NCBI RefSeq assembly: GCF_030265065.1
Contig: NC_080405.1
Location: forward strand, 14,512,501-14,576,500
Origin: Corythoichthys intestinalis
Taxonomy: Eukaryota > Chordata > Actinopteri > Syngnathiformes > Syngnathidae
Direction: 5' to 3'
Length of the DNA: 64,000 nucleotides
Shown: piece by piece, positions 11,501 to 20,500 of the stretch
Layout of the letters: every line of letters begins with the position of its first letter
Position numbering within the stretch: the stretch's first letter is position 1
Program-made: the position numbers and the translations under genes
The notes under the pieces: model-generated
Seen by the model: the letters and a program-made list of their open reading frames with translations, nothing else
What the model was told of the DNA's origin: nothing
Database searches by the model: none

Positions 11501-14500
11501 TGACTAAAATATGACTAAGCCTAATAAGTATTGTCGTCCAAAAGACTAAAAGACAAAAATTAAAAGAGCTGCTAAAAACAACACTGGATGATACAAACAA
11601 GAAATCCTAGGTTTTACGACATTCGCAAATTGTATGTACACTATGAATGAACTAAAATGTGGCTGTCAGGCAGGACAACCCTGGGGGCCCCATTGGATCC
11701 CCAGGCGGGCAGTTTCTGGTCTGCGAGCTGTACGTTTGACACCCCTGCACTAGAAAAATATTCGATGCTGTAGACTGGTTTTGAATTTTTGCCAAGTTGG
11801 AATTTGAAGACAATAGATATTACTCTTCTATTGTTATTTTCTAGAAATAAATTACAACGTGTGGCTTTTTTCAACCTTAAGGTTACTAGGCTAACGTGTG
11901 GCTAATTGTGTTTGGGTTGACTGCAAGTAATTGGTTGTAGCCAATATTCTGAATTTATTCATCAGGAAAAATTGTTAGTTTTAGAGGCTTTTTGAGTTTG
12001 AAGTGTGTCCGCGCTGGCTGCAAGCAAAGAGGAGCTAGTTTACAAAAACATACTCTGTGATAAGCACTTTGCTATCCAGTTTCTGTATTTTGTGAATTAA
12101 AATTTTCCCCACAAAAAGCAATTTTCAATAGAATAAGACCCTGATGATAGACAGCTAAATTTTAACATTTACCCAAAAAATTGCTATATGAAAATTGATG
12201 AATACTCAGAAAATCTGTTCGTGCTTGTATAAGTTCTTTTTTTGAGCGCTGCATCAGGGATAAAGCTGATTCTGCGCTGTGCTTTATGCTCTTTTTCCAG
12301 CTTGTGGCTTCTATTGTCTTCATCAGCTTTGGAGTCGTGGCTGCATTCTGCTGCGCTATTGTAGATGGAGTTTTTGCTGCCAGGCACATTGTAAGTATAA
12401 CGAAAAGCTTTTGATAGCACAAAGCAGTTATACACTTGGCCTCAAGCTGACATACTTTGGCGGAATTTTCGAAACATGGGCGTTTTTTTAAACAACAATA
12501 TGAAGGTCATTCCAGAATTGGAGGATTAGGGTTTCAAAATTCTTGAAAAATAAATCTTAATTTGTCTGATTTTATGCTACATATTCATGAATAATAGGTA
12601 ATAAACTTTCAAAGGCTTGATTAATTATGCTTACAGATCAGTGGGATAATTTTTATTCCTTATTTGGTATGTATAATACGTACTTGCTATAATCACAGTA
12701 ACGGTATAATACATACCAACGTTAGTTTTTCCCCAGGAGTAGCAGATGACAGTGAAAAAAAATTGTGGTGTTGGTGTTATTTTACTTAAATGCATAATAC
12801 GGTAGCATGAGGTAGAGACATTCAATCGAGGTTAACAATTTTATAACAATATAAAAAAAAATAGCGGGGTCATAAGCCGTTCTTTAGTAAATATGTTTAA
12901 TAATGTCAAGTCCAGCATATTATGTGATTTACATGGTTTCATGAATGTTGTGGGAGACACATGCCGCAAAAAATAACACATTTTGTTCCCAGGTTCTAAG
13001 TAGTATTTCCTAGTTTGTTTCAGGAGAGAGCATGAGAGAGCATAATTAAAGACGCCATGATTTTCACGAGATATTATCGTGTACGTACCTCTTTTCGATC
13101 CAAAAACTCCATGTAGCATGTATCACCTAGTGTCAAGACACAGCTGTGAATGGCCACAGCCGGATTTTGGGGGGATTTTATGGGTGAAACATGGTAATAT
13201 AACAAGGGTCACGATGCAGAAATCACGGACATCAAGGAGTGGTCGAGATTTTATTTTTCATAAATTTACCCTTTTAAACGTTTTTTTTTGTTTGTTTGTT
13301 TCTTTGTTTGGATAGATTATTCATCATCTAAAATATTGGGGGAAATGCGACAGTAACAAAAACAATACAGTTAAGCGATAGTTATGAGGTAGATACTGTA
13401 TCTGTGACTTATTTAAAGACACTAATTTTTTCATTGTGACGTAATTTGTTTAAAAGTTGAAAATATGCGAGTGAATAATTTTTTAAAGTCTTTTTTTTTA
13501 AAACTAAATATTAGAGATCAATCAATGATTCTAAGAGACATTTCGAATCATAAATGTAATTACCGTACTTACCTTCTTTTTATAGCTCGGTTGAAACAAA
13601 AGCGGTTGCGCGACGTCTGTAAACGGTGGCCTCCAGGGTAAAATGGACAAATTAAAAATAGTTTGGGGGCTTAATGCACCATGAATCTGCGATGGCAGGA
13701 TATAGACATAATGTTCTATCAAACACAACAGTTCCTTTGGCATAAAATACAGCTTTTTATTTTAAAGAGGGGTGGGTGCAAGAGTAGAACCTGCTTTTTC
13801 AGCCTTGTCTGTGTCTACATTTTCCTCCTTATTTTATAGTCTTAGTTTGATCTGAAACATGAAGAAATGATATTTAACGTAAGTATTTTCTGCATAACTA
13901 GGACAGAAAATCAGAAATTTTTAATATGGCCTCTAATTTTAGCAAAACCAAGCTTTTATCTTTTGAGTGACAGTTTTTCATTTAGTTTGGACCCTAGCAA
14001 CACAAAAAAAATGATTACAGGCCAGGACAACTTAGAAGCATTCTTCTATCTTCATTCATCTATGTTTGGTCTCAGGACCAGTAAATTTACTAATAAACTG
14101 CAAGTTGTAGTACTTTGTATGTGGATCGTTTCATACTGGAAGAGTGAAAGGTAAAATCTCCAATTCTGGAATAGTCCATTAATAATGACTGGAAGGGGGA
14201 TCATCTCATTATTATCTTTGTTGCAGAACTGAATTGAAATAAGATGAATGTTTTCTTTGAAACTCATACAGTGGGGAGAACAAGTATTTGATACTTTGCC
14301 GATTTTGCTGGTTTTCCCACTTGCAAGCCATGTAGAGGTCTGTAATTTGTATCATAAGTTCTCTTCAACTGTGAGGGACGGAATCTAATACAAAAATCCA
14401 GAAAATCACATTGTATAATTTCTAAATAATACATTTGTATTTAACTGCATGAAATAAGTATTTGATATATTACCAACTAGTAAATATTTCGGCTCTTAGT

Positions 14501-17500
14501 TCTTTTTTTAAGAACCCCTCCTGTTCTCCACTCATTAGCGGAAATAACTGCACCTGTTTGAACTTGTTACCTGTATAAAAGACACCTGTTCACATGCTCA
14601 AACAAACAAACTCTAACCAAGACCAAAGAGCTGTGTAAGGACATCAGGGATAAAATAATAGACCTGCACAAGGCTGAGATGGGCTACAGGAAAATAAGCA
14701 AGCAGCTTGGTGAGAAGGTAACAACTGTTGGAGCGATTATTAGAAAATGGAAGAAGTTCAAGTTGACGGTCAATTCTGCCTCGTTCTGGGGCTCCATGCA
14801 AGATCTCACCTCGTGGGGCATCACTGATCATGAAGAAGGTGAGGGATCAGCACAGATCTACACGGCAGGACCTGGTCAATGACCTGAAGAGACCTGGAAC
14901 CACAGTCTCGAAGAAAACCATCAGAAACACATTACGCCGTCATGGATTAAAATCCTATAGCGCACGCAAGGTCCCGCTGCTGAAGCCAGTGCATGTCCAG
15001 ACATGTCTGAAGTTTGCCACTGACCATATGGATGATCCAGAGGAGCAATGGGAGAAGGTCATGTGGTCGGATGAGACCAAAATTGAACTTTTTGGTCTAA
15101 ACTCAGCTTGTCGTGTTTGGAGGAAAAAGAAGGATGAGTACAATCCCAAGAACACCATCCCAACCGTGAAACATGGAGGAGGAAACATCATTTTTTTGGG
15201 GCTGCTTCTCTGCCAAGGGTACAGGACGACTGCACCGTATTGAGAGGAGGATGGATGGGGCTATGTATCGCCAGATCTTGGCTGACAACCTCCTTCCTTC
15301 AGTAAGAGCCCTGAAGATGGGTTGTGGCAAAGGGACCAGGATGACTGATCTGTGTAAAGGAAAGAATGAATGGGGCCATGTATCGAGAAATTTTGAGTGA
15401 AAATCTCCTTCCGTCAGCAAGGGCATTGAAGATGAGACGTGGCTGGGTCTTCCAGCATGACAACGACCCAAAGCACACAGCCAAGGCAACTAAAGAGTGG
15501 CTCCGTAAGAAGCATCTTAAGGTCCTGGAGTGGCCTAGCCAGTCACCAGATCTGAACCCTATAGAAAATCTATGGAGGGAGCTGAAAGTCCATGTTGCCC
15601 GGCAGCAGCCCTGAAACCTGAAGGCTCTGGAGAAGATCTGCATGGAGGAGTGGGCCAAAATCCCTGCTGCAGTGTGTGCAAACCTTGTCAAGGACTACAG
15701 GAAACGTTTGGTATCTGTAATAGCAAACAAAGGTTTCTGTACCAAACATTAAGTTCGATTTTTGTGATGTATCAAATACTGTACTTATTTCATGCAATTA
15801 AATGCAAATTTTTTATTTAAAAATCATACAACGTGATTTTCTGGATTTTTGTATTAGATTCCGTCTCTCACAGTTGAAGAGAATTTATGATATAAATTAC
15901 AGACCTCTACATGCTTTGCAAGTGGGAAAACCAGCAAAATCGGCAGTGTATCAAATACTTGTTCTCCACACTGTAAATTCTTGCAGGGTATGTTGGTACT
16001 GTATATTTGTATATTACTTGTGTGTGTGAATCTACAACACTCCTATTAATCAATGTCGCACCAGTGAATGACTAAAAATATATGGCAGTAGTAGTCAGCG
16101 AGTAGTAGTAGTAGTAAGAGCAATTCTTTGTAACGCACGTCATATCAAACAACGTAACCACTAATGCGCTCTTAAAAACAATTAAGATAAAATAAGCCCT
16201 AAGCGGCGGAGAGTGACAACGGTTTCTGCAAGTGAGTTATTAATTAGGCAGTGATGGAAAACTAACTCCCATGTTCAGAATGACTGCAGAGAAAATGAGA
16301 CAAGGAGAAATAATCAGTATCATATGAAAAAAGTGTGACAACATGCATCATTTAATAGTCTCAATACAGGTAAATTTTTCACTGAACAAACTATTGGCAC
16401 GTACTGTGTAGATAAATAAAATGGTGGTCATTACGCTGCAGGACCTGAGGCCCTTGTATGCAGGACGGTGCGACTACCTCTCCAGTGAGACTGCATCTGA
16501 GCGAGAAGTAAGAAATTCCCACCGTCCGTATTTGTGTTGCACATTTAAAATTGAATGAAGAAATGTGACACGGCATTACATTTTATGTGCGTACCTCAGG
16601 TGCCCTGCCAGACGTCGTCTCGCACGTCCTGCAACCTGCGCGTGAGAAGCAACACGTGTTACTGCTGCGACCTGTACAACTGTGGCAAGTGAGTACACTG
16701 TAAAATATGATAAGTTGTCTTTCCTTTAAGAAAAAACTACAAACCTGCTGCCTTAGTAAATCTAATTTATGTTACTTACATTAATTTGTTGCCATTTACT
16801 CAATTATTTCAATTTTAAGGACTGAAATAACCTTAATAATTGGATTACAATAAATTGTTTATTTTGAGTTTGCAGTACTCAAATTAACTTGAATGAATTA
16901 GATTACAGTAACTCATTTATTTTGAGTTTGCAGTACTCAAAATAACTTGAATGAATTAGATTACAGAGGGGAATTAAACTATTTTAAAATGCTCAACAAT
17001 GCATTTAAAGTGCCTGTGACAGCATTAAAAAAAATCTTGAATAGCATTATTATGTGAATTAGAATCATATTTTGAGACGATTCGGCTATACAGTATACAA
17101 CAATTTGACAAAGTGCAGATGATGAGAAATTCGATTTTTTAAATCTGCCGTTTAGTCCCGCCTGTCATTATAGCCCTCTAGCGTCCCCAGGTGGATGATG
17201 ACGTCGGCAGGGTCACGATTTCATCTGATTTAGAATTCAACCCATTGAGGGGGAAGAGATTCAGAACGAGGAAAATACGACAGAGAGCAGCAAAATGTCA
17301 TCATTGTTTCAATCTCTCTACTCCGATATTTTTACAGGAAATTCTTTTGATCTTTTTCCACAATTGCTAAATAAATGGTATGGCCATGACAAATATCACT
17401 CTTGTGCTAAATGGAATATGAAATATTAAAATGCATTTATTCAGTACGACATAGCAAAATTACTCCATAAAGGTCAAAACTGTCAACGTCTTGCACCTCC

Positions 17501-20500
17501 CGAACGATATTTTATGTCACCGGAGTTAATCCGGCTTTTGTCATTTCCCTGCCCCGGCTTCGGAGAGCGTGAACAAACCAGGAGGCGTGACACTTAGCCG
17601 ACATGCTAACCCAAATCGAGCGGCATTTCCTAGTCTTATTCTCGCCTTTCCAAGCGAAAAATCACACAAAACTACCCCAGATCATATCACATGGCGGCGG
17701 GGTTGTCGATTGTCTTCACGGATCGGCAACCCCGCCAGCGGGGAGTATGTTGCATCTCATCGTTTCCCTGCTGCGGGCAGGAGAACTCGTTTGCCGGGGA
17801 ATCAGCTGGAGAATGACAGCCGGACAATCCGGCCGACGTCGGGGGGTTTGACACGCCGCCGGTCGTCGGCCGAGGGGCATTCTCGGTGGACAAGGAGCAT
17901 TGTCAGTCACAAAATGCAAGCCTCCTCTATATTGAATCATGTGCCATGGTCCCAGTATTTGACATGATACAAAACACAATGTATACTCACTTCCTCGCAA
18001 GTCCAGTGGTCCCAAAGTTGTCGGACTTGTTTTGGCCAATCTGGGGGTGAACGGGAACTTTTTGAAACCTGAAAAGGCTCACACGCCTCTCCATGGTGCA
18101 GCAACAAAACCCTGCAGCATTTTTGGCCGGCATGATGAGAAAAATAAACAAATGAATCCGCAAAATCAGCTGAATCTGCAGTCCATCTGCATGCTATAAA
18201 GCTATGCAATGCAATGTGAGATGCTGACCCCGGTGACGTCATATTCGCATTCGTCCTCAACATGAGACTGGAGCCGGAAAACACTCATTTTTATGGCGGC
18301 GATTAAAAAAATTGATTAAATAAAATGATCACTTCCACACACATCCAAGCGGTCCATTTCATTCAGGAGCATAAAATACCGCGTGTAATATGAAATAAAC
18401 ATGTTTTTTGCTGTCATAGGCACTTTAAACATGTCACTGTCCCGCCAAATTATTTTAAAACAAGAAAAGAATATAAAACGTTTGTCTTAATAAATGCTTC
18501 ATTGAGTGAGTCCAGTCAAATATGCTCAAGCTCCTCACTTACACACAATGAGTTGCCACAGCAACTGTTTAACAAGTTAAACGATGATTGACGCTTGTGG
18601 TGCTTTGATGCTGAGGCATGCAGGGATCTGTGGCAAGATCAAACTATTACTAAAGTAAAGAAGGAAAAAAAACAGGCAGATTTTGTACAAGGAAGACCTT
18701 TTTTTATTGGTCAACGAGTCAAAAACTGCGTGAAAAGAAGCACAAAAATGATAAGAAATCACATTTCGTGACTGGCGCTGCTATGCAGTTAATTAGTCCT
18801 ATTTCTGACTAACAAAAAAAGGTCTGAGAGCAGAAAAAATTGGTCTGTTAGTTATGTTTATTTTAGCCAGCGAACTGCTGAATAAGAGACCTTTTGGATG
18901 TGTGTGAATTTTTGGGTTTGAGGCTTTTATGTCATTGGCTGCCATTGAACCACTGCCAACACCGTCAGTCAAAATGGATAATGTCTGTTGCTGTTACTTG
19001 CGGTCAATGGGACCTGTGTGTGAGAGGGTTTATTTCGACGAATGTAAACTGTAACCTCATACTTTTATTTGTTGCTAGAAGTTACTAGATCTTTTTTTCT
19101 TTTAACCTTTGTTTCAGAGAGCATCCTCTCATGGGACTTCAGAATAGAGATGGTTTGAAAAAATTTAAGAAACCATCCATGATTTGGAAGTAGGTCCTTT
19201 TTTTTCTTTTGGATGTGTAATGGATGTGCTTTCTTTGAGTTGGTTTGACGCTGGGAGTTTAACTTATGAGGCCTGACTACGCTTGCTCCCCTCTCTGCGT
19301 TAGCCGTGTGGAAGTGGTAGGCGGATACCACGAGTACACAGACGTGAAGAGCTGCCAAGACGTGGTGCACCTCTACCACCTGCTCTGGTCGGCCACCATC
19401 CTCAACATCGTGGCTCTCTTCCTGGGAATCATCACTGCTGCGGTGCTCGGGGGCTTTAAAGACATGGTGGGACATTTTCAACTTTTGTAGAGGGGCAAAT
19501 AAGTATTTAGTCAACCACTAATTGGGCAAGTTCTCCCACTTGAAAATATTAAAGAGGCCTGTAATTGTCAACACGGGTAAACCTCAACCATGAGAGACAG
19601 AATGTGGAAAAAAAAACAGAAAATCACATTGTTTGATTTTTCAATAATTTATTTGCAAGTCATGGTGGAAAATAAGTTCATCTCATTACTTTGTTATGTA
19701 CCCTTTGTTGGCAATAACGGAGGCCAAACGTTTTCTGTAACTTTTCACAATCTTTTCACACACTGTTGCTGCTATTTTGGCCCATTCCTCCATGCAGATC
19801 TCCTCTAGAGCAGTGATGTTTTGGGGCTGTCGTTGGGCAACACGGACTTTCAACTCCCTCCACAGATTTTCTATGGGGTTGAGATCTGGAGACTGGCGAG
19901 GCCACTCCAGGACCTTGAAATGCTTCTTACGAAGCCACTCTTTTGTTGCCCTGGCTGTGTGTTTGGGATCATTGTCATGCTGAAAGTCCCAGCCACGTCT
20001 CATCTTCAATGCCCTTGCTGACGGAAGGAGATTTTCACTCAAAATTTCTCGATACATGGCCCCATTCATTCTTTCCTTTACACAGATCAGTCATCCTGGT
20101 CCCTTTGCGGAAAAACAGCCCCAAAGCATGATGTTTCCACCCCCATGCTTCACAATGGGTAAGGTGTTCTTCGGATGGAATTCAATAATCTTTCTCCTCC
20201 AAACAGGAGAACCTGTGTTTCTACCAAAAAGTTCTATTTTGGTTTCATCTGACCATAACACTTTCTCCCAATCCTCTTCTGGATCATCTAAACCAGACAT
20301 GTCCAAAGTCCGGCCCGGGGGCCAAATGCGGCCCGTGGTCAAATTTCATCCGGCCCCCAGCCTCTGTCATGAAATGAATAATGTCTGGCCTGCACACAGA
20401 CTTAATAAATTGGTCAGCAGTACTGCTACCAGCATATGAAGTAGCTGACACTCTAAATGCTGCTCTTCATTTACCCACTAAAAGGTAGCAGCACTCTAAA

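Larger units (their letters stand above)
8552..11747. mobile_element. hAT-type element carrying two further hAT insertions
   Basis: The left end CAAGGGTGTCAAACTAATTTT and right end ...GTACGTTTGACACCCCTG are inverted. Flanks CACTATAA (8544-8551) and CACTAGAA (11748-11755) match at 7 of 8 bases. Removing the inserts at 8844-10540 and 10707-11586 leaves only some 600 bp of the host element. It fills most of the tmem255a intron between 8060 and 12301. Confidence 0.75.
17009..18424. mobile_element. TTAA-flanked non-autonomous element (Kolobok-like)
   Basis: Ends AGTGCCTGTGACAGCA and, inverted, AGTGCCTATGACAGCA are flanked by TTAA (17005-17008 and 18425-18428), the target of Kolobok and piggyBac elements. 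The first ~330 bp are clearly collinear with the left end of the large element starting at 59394 (shared 'gaattagaatcatattttga' and more), including a decayed version of its first coding exon. The middle is GC-rich and unrelated. Near the right end a minus-strand exon-like stretch survives (17991-18133). It lies in a tmem255a intron. Confidence 0.8.

Noticed and set aside
17569-17967. 132-codon plus-strand frame
   Set aside because: Lies in the GC-rich core of the TTAA element; no domain, and overlaps frames on the other strand.
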